Shown here piece after piece: positions 1 to 6,294 of a stretch of 8,367 bases of DNA. Under the pieces are notes generated by a model. It was given only the letters and a program-made list of their open reading frames with translations, had not been told where the DNA came from and made no database searches. Location: NCBI GenBank assembly GCA_900552545.1, contig USAL01000077.1, positions 1 through 8,367 on the forward strand, in the 5' to 3' direction. The position numbers were made by a program, and so were the translations under genes. How positions within the stretch are numbered: the stretch's first letter is position 1; every line of letters starts with the position of its first letter. The stretch is from an uncultured Sutterella sp. (lineage in GTDB: Bacteria > Pseudomonadota > Gammaproteobacteria > Burkholderiales > Burkholderiaceae_F).

Positions 1-1
1 C

Positions 2-1591
2 GATGCTCTCGTCATCGGTCTTTTTGCCGAAGCCAAGGACTGCGGCAAGTCCGGCTCGAAGTCCAAGGACAAGGACAAGGACAAGACCGAGGCCTGCGGC
101 AGCAAGCCCGTCTTCACGCCGTCGGCGCTTGAAATCGAGTCTGCCACGAGCGGTGCGCTCTCGCAGATTTTTGCGACCGGCGACTTTACCGGTGCCGTGG
201 GCGACATGGTCGTGCTCTACGCGCCGCAGGGCGTCAAGGCCCGCCGCGTGATCGTCGTGGGTTTGGGCGAGGTCGAGGCGATGACCGAGCACATCTTCAT
301 GACGGTGCACGAGAAGGTTGCCCGCGCCACGCGTGCACAGTCGATCGTGCTCACCTCCGAAGAGTGGACGCCCGAAGGGCGCGATGCGCTCTGGGCCGCC
401 CGCAGCGCCGTGCGCGCGCTGATCTTTGCTGGCACGCCGCTTGACGGCTTCAAGACCGACGGCAAGAACCGCCGCTGCGTGATCGAGTCGATCGGCTGGG
501 TGCTCAACGACGAGGAAAACAAGGATGCCGTGGCCGAGTCCCTTGAACAGGGCCGCATCATCGCGCGCAACATGCTCTGGGCCAAGAACCTTGCCGACAT
601 GCCCCCGGGCATCTGCACGCCCACCTTCCTCGTGGGATCGGCCAAGACGATCGTGGTCGACTGCGAACGATTCTGCGTGGCCCGCAAGGAAAGCACCAAG
701 GGCAAGATCGAGCTCGAATGGATGGACCGCGACGAGATGGACACTGCCGACATGGGCGGAATCTTGGGCGTTGCGGCCGGTTCCGACGAAGAGCCGCGCT
801 TGATCAAGCTTGCCTGGTACGGCGCCGCCGACCGCGACGAACCCCCGGTCGTCATCGTGGGCAAGGGCGTGACGTTTGATTCGGGCGGCCTCAACCTCAA
901 GCCCGGCCGCTCGATGCCCGAGATGAAGTACGACATGTGCGGCGCGGTTGCCGCGCTTGCGCTCGTGCGTGCGGCCTGCGAGATGAACCTTCGCATCAAC
1001 ATCGTGGCAATCGCCCCCTGCGCCGAGAACCTTCCCTCGGGCAAGGCGATCAAGCCCTCGGACATCCTGCGCATTTCAAACGGCATGACCGTCGAAGTGC
1101 TCAACACCGACGCCGAAGGGCGCCTGCTTTTGGCGGACGCCTTGACCGAAGCGCGCCGCTACAACCCCGCGGTGTGCATTGATCTCGCAACGCTCACGGG
1201 CGCCTGCGTGGTGGCCCTGGGCCCGGACGTCTCGGGTCTTTTCTGCAACGACGACGCCTTGACGAGCCAGCTTGCCGAAGCGGCCGATGCCGCCGACGAT
1301 CCCGTCTGGCCGATGCCGATGGGCGGCCGTTATCGCGAACTCTTGAAGAGCAACGTGGCCGACCTCGCCAACACGGGCAATCAGCCGCACTCGGGCGCCT
1401 GCACGGCGGCGACGTTCCTCTCGGAATTCGCTCCCGACTGCCCCTGGGCGCACCTTGACATTGCGGGCCCGGCCAACACCACGGGCGAAAACCGTCAGTC
1501 GACCTCGCGCCCGATGCCGCTCATGCTCGAGTGGCTCATGGCCTACAGCGCCAACAAGCCTGCAAAGAAGGTGAAGAAGTCCAAGAAGTAA
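2..1591 (+). CDS. pepA: Leucyl aminopeptidase (M17 family), 5' end missing
   Basis: Cytosolic di-metal exopeptidase that removes N-terminal residues from peptides; in some proteobacteria PepA also binds DNA. The reading frame is open from position 2, so the start codon lies before the window, leaving 529 visible residues. The M17 active site is complete: GKGVTFDSGG (visible residues 287-296), MKYDMCGA (308-315) and NTDAEGRL (368-375). These supply the residues equivalent to E. coli K270, D275, K282, D293, D352, E354 and R356, all at a constant offset of 18, so the catalytic domain is collinear. Visible residues about 14-37 form an unusual Cys-flanked Lys/Asp/Ser-rich insertion (KDKDKDK core) in the N-terminal domain, and the protein ends in a lysine-rich tail (KKVKKSKK). 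The visible part already exceeds the usual length of about 500 residues. The family call is secure; the true start cannot be seen. Confidence 0.97.
   Translation, partial: DALVIGLFAEAKDCGKSGSKSKDKDKDKTEACGSKPVFTPSALEIESATSGALSQIFATGDFTGAVGDMVVLYAPQGVKARRVIVVGLGEVEAMTEHIFMTVHEKVARATRAQSIVLTSEEWTPEGRDALWAARSAVRALIFAGTPLDGFKTDGKNRRCVIESIGWVLNDEENKDAVAESLEQGRIIARNMLWAKNLADMPPGICTPTFLVGSAKTIVVDCERFCVARKESTKGKIELEWMDRDEMDTADMGGILGVAAGSDEEPRLIKLAWYGAADRDEPPVVIVGKGVTFDSGGLNLKPGRSMPEMKYDMCGAVAALALVRAACEMNLRINIVAIAPCAENLPSGKAIKPSDILRISNGMTVEVLNTDAEGRLLLADALTEARRYNPAVCIDLATLTGACVVALGPDVSGLFCNDDALTSQLAEAADAADDPVWPMPMGGRYRELLKSNVADLANTGNQPHSGACTAATFLSEFAPDCPWAHLDIAGPANTTGENRQSTSRPMPLMLEWLMAYSANKPAKKVKKSKK
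65..85 (+). repeat. In-frame hexanucleotide repeat (AAGGAC)3-AAG in pepA
   Basis: Three perfect AAGGAC units (65-70, 71-76, 77-82) followed by AAG encode alternating Lys-Asp in the N-terminal insertion of PepA. The 6-bp unit keeps the frame, so unit gain or loss would change insert length without breaking the gene. Confidence 0.8.
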
Positions 1592-1701
1592 AAAGTCGGA
1601 CTTCTGAGAAGAGAGGCAAGGGAGGACGCCTCTGACTGCCGCTTCTGAGTGGTCGTTCCTGAAGTCCTTGCTTGATCATCTCCCTTCTTCCTGCGCTTCA
1701 C

Positions 1702-1737
1702 ACCCCCTTGCGTCGGCTTTCCGGAGCAGGGGGTTTC
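1702..1737 (+). terminator. Probable Rho-independent terminator after pepA
   Basis: The arms 1702-1711 (ACCCCCTTGC) and 1726-1734 (GCAGGGGGT) pair with one bulged T, around a 14-nt loop, and are followed by a short TTCT tract. The stem is GC-strong but the U-tract is short, so termination may be partial. It lies 110 nt after the pepA stop. A smaller hairpin without a U-tract, AGAGGC/GCCTCT at 1612-1617 and 1628-1633, precedes it. Confidence 0.5.
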
Positions 1738-1821
1738 TCATAACTGGTTCATGCGTGTCCCGATGCGCGCGGCAACGGCCGCCCGTTTGCGGACATCAAA
1801 GCCGCAGGCGTTTTGAGTTAA

Positions 1822-1827
1822 GATAAT
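1822..1827 (+). promoter_or_regulatory. Candidate -10 box for holC
   Basis: GATAAT matches the sigma-70 -10 consensus at 5 of 6 positions and lies 63 nt before the holC ATG. No good -35 hexamer is found 16-18 nt upstream, so this is tentative. Use of this box would place the transcript start near 1833, leaving a roughly 57-nt leader before 1891. Confidence 0.3.
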
Positions 1828-1890
1828 CGGCCTGTGCCACTCGTGCGCCCGTGCACGAAGACCCGCGACGATTTTTCCTTTTCCCCGCCC

Positions 1891-2325
1891 ATGCAGCAGA
1901 TCGACTTTCACTTCAATGTCGCCAACAGGAGCCTGTACGCCTGCCGGCTTCTCAAGAAGGTGACGGGCATGGGGCTCAAGGCAACCGTCTGGAGCACGAA
2001 CCAGGCGTTCTTGTCGCGCGTCTACGATGATCTCTGGCGCTTTGAGGATCTGACCTTCATCCCGCACGCCTGGGCGGGAAGCATGTGGGAGGCGGAGGCT
2101 GCGGTGGTGTTTGCCGACCACATCGAGGATCTCCCGACCCGCGACGTGATCGTGCTTCTTGATGAAGACGTCCCGCACGACTGGGAGCAGCAGCTTGCGC
2201 GCTTTGAGCGCGTGATCGACATCGTCTCGACCAACCCCGAGGAGCTTCAGCACTCCCGGCAGCGCTACCGCATCTATCACGCGGCAGGCATTACTTTGAA
2301 AGCTTACGACAGGAGCAAAGGCTGA
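1891..2325 (+). CDS. holC: DNA polymerase III subunit chi
   Basis: HolC is the clamp-loader accessory subunit that, with psi, links the DNA polymerase III holoenzyme to single-strand binding protein. The 144-residue product starts MQQIDFHFNV, has a conserved DDLW...FIPH stretch (residues 46-59), and ends with RYRIYHAAG (125-133), equivalent to the RYKAYRVAG region of E. coli chi. Length is normal for the family. The frame is open upstream to a GTG at 1834, but that would add 19 residues with no family character and would sit at the predicted transcript start, so the ATG at 1891 is preferred. No clear Shine-Dalgarno is visible before it. It follows pepA, as in many gamma- and betaproteobacteria, and its stop is 2 nt before the next ATG, indicating co-transcription with the downstream small gene. 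Confidence 0.93.
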   Translation: MQQIDFHFNVANRSLYACRLLKKVTGMGLKATVWSTNQAFLSRVYDDLWRFEDLTFIPHAWAGSMWEAEAAVVFADHIEDLPTRDVIVLLDEDVPHDWEQQLARFERVIDIVSTNPEELQHSRQRYRIYHAAGITLKAYDRSKG

Positions 2326-2327
2326 CC

Positions 2328-2789
2328 ATGCAGACGCACACGACGCCCGTTTTGACCGATCGCGTTCCCTATACCTGGGAGGAGTTGAAGGCTGCCGCCC
2401 AAAACGGTCATGCAGCCGGACAAGTTGCGGGTCTATCTGCCGCGCATCCTGCGGCGATGCACGACGAGGCCGCGCTTTTTGAGCGTGCCGCGAGGCCCGC
2501 TGCGACTCCCGCCGCGCCTGCTGCCCCCGCCGCAATTCACCCTGCGGCTCCTTCTGCGGTTGAGCCCATGGCGGCAGCGCCCGACTCCCGTGAAGCGCGC
2601 GATGCGCTCAAGGAAGAGCTCGTCGAAACGCTCATTCCGATGATTCTTGAGCGCGTGCATGCACAAGTCTCGATCATGATCGACATGACGATGCGCAGCG
2701 CCGCCTCGAAGATTCGCGCCGACTTTGATCAGGCCGTGGAAAAGACGGTGCGCTCGGCAGTCGAGCACGTGGTGCGCGAAAAGCTTTGA
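2328..2789 (+). CDS. Ala/Pro-rich small protein, DUF2486-like
   Basis: A 153-residue protein of unknown function. Three parts are visible: a short N-terminal motif with PVLTDRV (residues 7-13), a low-complexity Ala/Pro linker (about 29-85) without hydrophobic membrane segments, and a predicted long amphipathic helical region (about 88-153) rich in Glu, Arg, Ala and Val that could form a coiled coil. The PVLTD start plus a C-terminal helix, and the position directly after holC, resemble DUF2486 proteins of Burkholderiales; this is recalled similarity, not a search result. The ATG lies 2 nt after the holC stop and is preceded by AAAGG at 2317-2321 (6-nt spacing), so the two genes are probably translated from one mRNA. 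A shared role with HolC is conceivable from context only. Confidence 0.75.
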   Translation: MQTHTTPVLTDRVPYTWEELKAAAQNGHAAGQVAGLSAAHPAAMHDEAALFERAARPAATPAAPAAPAAIHPAAPSAVEPMAAAPDSREARDALKEELVETLIPMILERVHAQVSIMIDMTMRSAASKIRADFDQAVEKTVRSAVEHVVREKL

Positions 2790-2808
2790 CGGTTTTCGTC
2801 CCGGCAGC

Positions 2809-2856
2809 AAAAAAGCACGCAGAGGCTTGAAGAACTCAAGCGATGCGTGCTTTTTG
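2809..2856. terminator. Bidirectional Rho-independent terminator between convergent genes
   Basis: The outer arms AAAAAGCACGCA (2810-2821) and TGCGTGCTTTTT (2844-2855) are perfectly complementary over 12 bp. An inner stem GCTTGA/TCAAGC (2825-2830, 2836-2841) closes a 5-nt loop. A-tract on the left and T-tract on the right allow termination in both directions. It starts 20 nt after the stop of the 153-residue gene and lies beyond the end of rpe. Confidence 0.88.
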
Positions 2857-2885
2857 TTTGTGCGCGAAAAAGATCGACGAAAGGC

Positions 2886-2914
2886 CCCGAAGGCAGGTTC
2901 CTCCCTCCTTCGGG
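2886..2914 (-). terminator. Stem-loop after rpe
   Basis: CCCGAAGG (2886-2893) and CCTTCGGG (2907-2914) form a perfect 8-bp stem with a 13-nt loop. It begins 10 nt after the rpe stop when read on the - strand, and is followed there by a CCTTT stretch and then a longer T-rich stretch. It probably acts as the first terminator of rpe, ahead of the shared one at 2809-2856. Confidence 0.55.
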
Positions 2915-2923
2915 TGGTCGTCT

Positions 2924-3628
2924 TTATGCCTTGCAGCAGCTGCGGCGGGCGTTTTCCTTCATCTGCGCGATGACTTCGGCATAGGCCGCCGCATTCTTCT
3001 TGCCGAAGACGGCGCTTCCGGCGACGAACGCCTCGGCGCCTGCGGCGGCGATTTCGCCGATGTTGGCGGGCTTGACGCCACCGTCGACTTCAATGGGGAT
3101 GTGGCGGCCGCTTTTTTCTTCGTAGGCATCAAGGATCGCGCGCGCCTTGCGGATCTTCTCGAGCGTCGAGGGGATGAAGCTCTGGCCGCCGAAGCCCGGG
3201 TTGACGCTCATCAGAAGGATGAGGTCGAGCTTGTCCATGACGTAGTCGAGGTAGCTCAGGGGCGTGGCAGGGTTGAACACGAGCCCTGCCTTCATGCCGA
3301 GGTCGCGGATCAGCGAGAGCGTGCGGTCGATGTGGCGCGAGGCCTCGCAGTGAAAGGTGATGATGTTGGCGCCCGCCTTGGCGAACATCGGGATCAGGGC
3401 GTCGACGGGCTCGACCATGAGATGCACGTCGATGGGGGCGTCGGTCACCGGACGCAGCGCTTCGCACACGAGCGGACCCACCGTGAGGTTGGGCACGTAG
3501 TGATTGTCCATCACGTCAAAGTGAATCCAGTCGGCGCCGCCCGCGACGACGTCCGTCACTTCCTGGCCCAGATAGGCGAAGTTGGCCGAAAGAATGGAGG
3601 GAGCGATGATGGGATAGGTGGGGTTCAT
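2924..3628 (-). CDS. rpe: Ribulose-phosphate 3-epimerase
   Basis: Cytosolic TIM-barrel metalloenzyme interconverting D-ribulose 5-phosphate and D-xylulose 5-phosphate in the pentose phosphate pathway. The 234-residue product carries the family landmarks in order: APSILSA (9-15), HFDVMDNHYVPNLTVGP (36-52), DVHLMV (67-72), FNPATPLSYLDYVMDKLD (118-135), MSVNPGFGGQ (140-149), EVDGGV (180-185) and VAGSAVF near the C-terminus. S11, H36, D38, H69 and D182 supply the expected metal-binding and acid-base residues. Length is slightly above the usual 220-230. The protein ends in SCCKA, nearly the same tail as LysC encoded next on this strand. No strong Shine-Dalgarno precedes the ATG. In many betaproteobacteria rpe neighbours gph and trpE; here it stands alone between terminators. 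Confidence 0.97.
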   Translation of the reverse strand: MNPTYPIIAPSILSANFAYLGQEVTDVVAGGADWIHFDVMDNHYVPNLTVGPLVCEALRPVTDAPIDVHLMVEPVDALIPMFAKAGANIITFHCEASRHIDRTLSLIRDLGMKAGLVFNPATPLSYLDYVMDKLDLILLMSVNPGFGGQSFIPSTLEKIRKARAILDAYEEKSGRHIPIEVDGGVKPANIGEIAAAGAEAFVAGSAVFGKKNAAAYAEVIAQMKENARRSCCKA

Positions 3629-3773
3629 GTCGCTTTTGTCTTGTGCCCGAAGGCAAAAATGGAATGCGCGTGATGTTCCGGCAAAAAGTCGGAAGGATGC
3701 TCAAAGAGGGCCGCCCATGCCGGGAAAGATCAAGAAAAATCTGGAAAAAGGGGCGGGTCCCGAGCAGGAAAAA

Positions 3774-3779
3774 ATTATA
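3774..3779 (-). promoter_or_regulatory. Candidate -10 box for rpe
   Basis: Read on the - strand this is a perfect TATAAT, about 145 nt before the rpe ATG. No recognisable -35 hexamer sits 16-18 nt upstream, where the sequence is GC-rich. If used, the rpe mRNA would have a leader of about 140 nt. Confidence 0.38.
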
Positions 3780-3835
3780 CGTCGTGCCGTGCGCACGCCC
3801 GGGAAAGAGACAGAAGCCTTCTCTTTATTTTTACC

Positions 3836-3877
3836 TTAGAAAAAGGCTTCGGGGGCAATCAACAATCCCGAAGCCTC
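3836..3877 (-). terminator. Rho-independent terminator of lysC
   Basis: On the - strand, arms AGGCTTCGGG and CCCGAAGCCT (10 bp, perfect; positions 3867-3876 and 3844-3853) enclose a 13-nt loop and are followed by TTTTTCTAA. It lies about 68 nt after the lysC stop. The stem, loop and U-tract are all classical. Confidence 0.88.
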
Positions 3878-3944
3878 TTCAGGTCCCAACAAGCACCCCA
3901 AAGATTTTTGAAGTCTTCCCCTGGGTGCCGTCGGCGTGAGCCGC

Positions 3945-5222
3945 TTAGGCCTTGCAGCAGCCTTCTTCAACCGGCGACTTGTCGAGGCCGAAGGCGTCGT
4001 GCAGCGCGCGCACGGCAAGCTCCATGTACTTGTCTTCGATCACGAGGCTCACCTTGATTTCCGAGGTGCCGATCATCTGAATGTTGATGCCCTCGCGCGC
4101 GAGCGTCTCGAACATCTTGCAGGCCACGCCCGCGTGGGTGCGCATGCCGATGCCGACGACGGAGACCTTCGCCACGCTCGTCGACGTGGTGATGTTCTTG
4201 GGCTGGCAGACCGGCACGACCTCTTCGTTGAGAACCTTGAGGGTGCGCTCGAGCTCGCCCTTCGGAACCGTGAAGGTGAAGTCCGTGGGGCCGGCCGAGG
4301 CGTTGTTCTGCACGATCTTGTCGACGTCGATGTTGTGCTGGGCGACGGGGCCGAGAATCTTGTAGGCCACCCCGGGGGTGTCGGGAACCTGGGTAAGAGT
4401 GATTTTGGCTTCATCGCGCGTGCAGGCGATGCCGGAAACAAGGGCTTTCTCCATCTTGGGATCTTCCTCAAAAGAAATCAGGGTGCCGCTGACGGCTTCG
4501 ACGTCAACGGGAATGTCGGGGTCTGTGTGGCGCGATAGCACGGGCAGGGGCACGTGGTACTTGCCGGCAAACTCCACGCTGCGGATCTGCAGCACCTTGG
4601 AGCCGAGGCTCGCGAGCTCGAGCATTTCCTCAAAGCTGATGGCGTCAAGACGCCGGGCCTTGGGCTCGATGCGTGGATCGGTCGTGTACACGCCGTCGAC
4701 ATCCGTGAAGATGAGGCACTCGGCCGCATGCAGGGCCACGGCCATGGCGACGCCGCTCGTATCCGAGCCGCCGCGGCCGAGCGTGGTGACGTTGCCCGCG
4801 GCGTCGCGCCCCTGGAAGCCCGCCACGATGACGACCTTGCCGGCGTCGAGCTCCTTTTTCACGGCATCGCTGTCGATGCTTTCGATGCGGGCCTTGCCGA
4901 AGGCCGAGTCGGTGTGCACGGCCACCTGCGAGCCGTTGAAGCTCACGGCCTCGACGCCGATCGCCTTCAGAGCCATTGCGAGAAGGCCGATCGAGACCTG
5001 CTCGCCGGTGCTCGCCACGACGTCAAGTTCGCGGGGATCGGGATTGGGCTGGATTTCCTTGGCCAGCGCAATCAGGCGGTTGGTTTCACCGCTCATGGCC
5101 GAAACAACGACCACCATCTGGTGGCCGGCACGGTGCCACTTGGCAACGCGGCGCGCCACGTTCTTGATTCGCTCGGGGCTGCCCATGGAAGTGCCGCCGT
5201 ACTTGTGAACAATGATCGCCAT
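3945..5222 (-). CDS. lysC: Aspartate kinase with two C-terminal ACT domains
   Basis: Phosphorylates L-aspartate with ATP, the first committed step to lysine, diaminopimelate, methionine and threonine. The 425-residue product has the kinase domain first: KYGGTSMG (7-14), SAMSGETN (41-48), STGE (71-74), LGRGGSDTSG (148-157) and FTDVDGVYTTDPR (172-184). Two ACT regions follow (about 261-335 and 350-413), where lysine and threonine bind in this monofunctional class. The ATG at 5222 is chosen because MAIIVHKYGGTS is the family start and GGAGA lies 11 nt upstream; an in-frame TTG at 5240 is less likely. An internal ATG at 4454 has a good ribosome-binding site and could produce a separate regulatory subunit. 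The C-terminus is GCCKA, echoing Rpe. It is transcribed alone, toward its own terminator. Confidence 0.97.
   Translation of the reverse strand: MAIIVHKYGGTSMGSPERIKNVARRVAKWHRAGHQMVVVVSAMSGETNRLIALAKEIQPNPDPRELDVVASTGEQVSIGLLAMALKAIGVEAVSFNGSQVAVHTDSAFGKARIESIDSDAVKKELDAGKVVIVAGFQGRDAAGNVTTLGRGGSDTSGVAMAVALHAAECLIFTDVDGVYTTDPRIEPKARRLDAISFEEMLELASLGSKVLQIRSVEFAGKYHVPLPVLSRHTDPDIPVDVEAVSGTLISFEEDPKMEKALVSGIACTRDEAKITLTQVPDTPGVAYKILGPVAQHNIDVDKIVQNNASAGPTDFTFTVPKGELERTLKVLNEEVVPVCQPKNITTSTSVAKVSVVGIGMRTHAGVACKMFETLAREGINIQMIGTSEIKVSLVIEDKYMELAVRALHDAFGLDKSPVEEGCCKA
4452..4469 (-). promoter_or_regulatory. Possible internal ribosome-binding site and start in lysC
   Basis: On the - strand GAGGAAG (4469-4463) is followed after 8 nt by an in-frame ATG (4454-4452, Met257). 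This is just where the first ACT domain begins. Aspartokinases of the alpha2-beta2 class (for example Bacillus AKII and Corynebacterium LysC) make their beta subunit from an in-frame internal start at the equivalent place. Here it would give a 169-residue protein. The Glu-Glu-Asp codons could create the motif by chance. Confidence 0.4.
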
Positions 5223-5280
5223 AGGGGGGAATGTCTCCAAAAATTTCCAATTGACCGAGAGGCGGGAGGAAACGCCGGTT

Positions 5281-5300
5281 CCTTTCTCGACCTTTCTCGA
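5281..5300. repeat. Perfect tandem 10-bp repeat in the lysC leader
   Basis: CCTTTCTCGA occurs twice back to back (5281-5290, 5291-5300). On the lysC mRNA it reads TCGAGAAAGG twice, about 60-80 nt before the start codon. The role is unknown; it may be a binding site or a replication-slippage duplication. Confidence 0.85.
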
Positions 5301-5362
5301 AGGGCCGCCTCGACGGTCGCAATCTCTGTGTCAGCGGTTCGTCTTTGAACAAAGGCGACATG

Positions 5363-5407
5363 GACACAACTCTACGGATTGTGTCAGGAAACGTCACGCT
5401 TGTGACG
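5363..5407 (-). promoter_or_regulatory. Two inverted repeats over a candidate lysC promoter
   Basis: GACACAA-N9-TTGTGTC (5363-5385) and CGTCAC-N4-GTGACG (5392-5407) are both perfect. On the - strand, GTGACG (5397-5392) and TAGAGT (5374-5369) are 17 nt apart and each match the sigma-70 hexamers at 4 of 6 positions. The repeats cover both hexamers, as operators often do. The inverted repeats are seen directly; the promoter assignment is weak. Confidence 0.4.
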
Positions 5408-5553
5408 GCGGCAGGCGCATCGGGCCCCCTCTAGAAGTGCGAAGGTTGATCAGCCGCAAGCCGGGGCAGGGGATTCTATTAGGCAAAATGGTTTAGGCGC
5501 TTGCATGGTGCACCCTCGTTCGGCGTAGGAGGCGACTACGTCCAAAGCAAGCC

Positions 5554-5582
5554 TTGGCGCGGTGTGTCTTTAAAACTACAAT
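5554..5582 (+). promoter_or_regulatory. Sigma-70-like promoter for the Phd-like gene
   Basis: TTGGCG (5554-5559) and TACAAT (5577-5582) are separated by exactly 17 nt. Expected transcript start is near 5589, giving a leader of about 138 nt before the ATG at 5727. Confidence 0.55.
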
Positions 5583-5726
5583 GATTCACGCATCAGCCGT
5601 GTTTGAAGGGGCGTTTTGAGGACTGTCGTCGGGCTCCCTCGGGCGGCGATCTCCTGCGGGATTTTTGTCTGGCATTTCCGGTGTGTCCCGCAAGGAAACA
5701 GCTAACCGCATCGTTTTTGGGCAGCC

Positions 5727-6035
5727 ATGGATACAGTCAGTCTCAGCGAATTCAAGCGCAACTTCGGCGAATACATCGCAAGCGCCCGCTTCGGGCACAC
5801 CGTGATCGCCTTTGAAAAGGAGGCGCCTTATTGCCTTCTGGTGCACCCGTCCGTGCTCTCGGACGAGGAGCGCTCGCAGTGCGGGTCGATCGCCACCACC
5901 GACTTCTACCGACACTCCAAGCAGGTCGCAGAAGAGGTCTCGGGCGGCAGGCGGCTTCTCGTGACGGTGCGCGGCAATCCGGTCGGCTGCCTCGTGGGGC
6001 CCGATCTGCTTCCCCGGGCGCTGGCCGTGCGGTAA
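5727..6035 (+). CDS. Tandem Phd/YefM antitoxin-like protein, no toxin partner seen
   Basis: A 102-residue protein that appears to consist of two copies of a Phd/YefM-type fold. Residues 4-44 and 55-95 align over 41 positions without a gap, sharing Phe, Arg, Gly, Pro, Leu, Val, Pro and Leu at equivalent places, joined by a 10-residue acidic-polar linker. Each half has the family plan: a VSLSEFKRNFGEY-like (or IATTDFYRHS-like) helix region, then a TVIAF/LLVTV strand and a CLLVHP/CLVGP end. Phd/YefM antitoxins are normally single-domain DNA-binding dimers encoded just before a toxin; here no RelE, YoeB, Doc or PIN toxin lies on either side. The ATG is the first after an in-frame TAA at 5703-5705; the Shine-Dalgarno is weak. 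It may be a solitary transcriptional regulator or a toxin-less remnant. Fold assignment is from pattern similarity, not a search. Confidence 0.72.
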   Translation: MDTVSLSEFKRNFGEYIASARFGHTVIAFEKEAPYCLLVHPSVLSDEERSQCGSIATTDFYRHSKQVAEEVSGGRRLLVTVRGNPVGCLVGPDLLPRALAVR

Positions 6036-6182
6036 AGAAGAAGAAGGAAAACGTGGATCCGCGCCGAGGCGGGTTTCGTCCTTTCCGCCATTCTCATCCT
6101 TGAGCAATTCCTTCTACGCTCTTTATTTCCCGCGCATCCATCCTCTCCGGGCGTCAACCCTCACTGACCGCGACGTCCCGCC

Positions 6183-6197
6183 GACCGATCATCGGTC
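6183..6197. promoter_or_regulatory. 15-bp palindrome, candidate operator
   Basis: GACCGAT-C-ATCGGTC is a perfect inverted repeat with a 1-bp centre. The same half-site recurs at 6296-6302, 6305-6311 and, inverted, at 6378-6384, all upstream of the DSD1-family gene. This suggests one regulator binding several sites. Confidence 0.5.
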
Positions 6198-6294
6198 CTT
6201 CCCGCGTTCTTCTCCCAATTTTCTCCGTTCTACGCACCAAGGCGTCCGCCATGCCCGGCGTCCGTTCTTTGATGCGGCTGCCGCTGCAGCAGTT

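Larger units (their letters stand above)
5223..5726. other. Intergenic region between divergent lysC and the Phd-like gene
   Basis: About 500 bp with no convincing gene on either strand. It holds a + strand promoter (5554-5582), a possible lysC promoter overlapped by two inverted repeats (5363-5407), a tandem 10-bp repeat (5281-5300), and a 7-bp stem with a long loop, TGCGGGA/TCCCGCA (5655-5661, 5686-5692), in the leader of the Phd-like gene. No tRNA and no recognisable lysine riboswitch were found by eye. Confidence 0.6.

Noticed and set aside
217..1107. 296-codon open frame on the - strand
   Set aside because: It lies wholly within pepA, which has a complete M17 active site on the other strand; the antisense frame is open because of GC-rich codon bias.
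1592..1650. CTTCTGAG repeated after pepA (1601-1608, 1642-1649)
   Set aside because: An 8-bp repeat in a pyrimidine-rich spacer with no associated structure is not distinguishable from chance.
2843..3673. 276-codon open frame on the + strand
   Set aside because: It is antisense to rpe, whose family motifs are unmistakable, and it starts inside a terminator region.
3936..5348. Several long + strand open frames
   Set aside because: All are antisense to lysC and show repetitive His/Ala/Arg/Asp composition typical of shadow frames.
5341..5520. Possible tRNA upstream of lysC, suggested by GTTC...GAAC pairing
   Set aside because: Only a 4-bp stem is present; no acceptor, D or anticodon arms and no intact T-loop motif could be assembled.
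5581..5619. 12-codon open frame at the predicted transcript start of the Phd-like gene
   Set aside because: Its ATG overlaps the -10 box, so it would lie upstream of the transcript start.
5586..6107. 173-codon open frame on the - strand
   Set aside because: It covers the Phd-like gene in antisense, has no recognisable motif and no upstream ribosome-binding site; the + strand gene has a promoter and an internally duplicated fold pattern.
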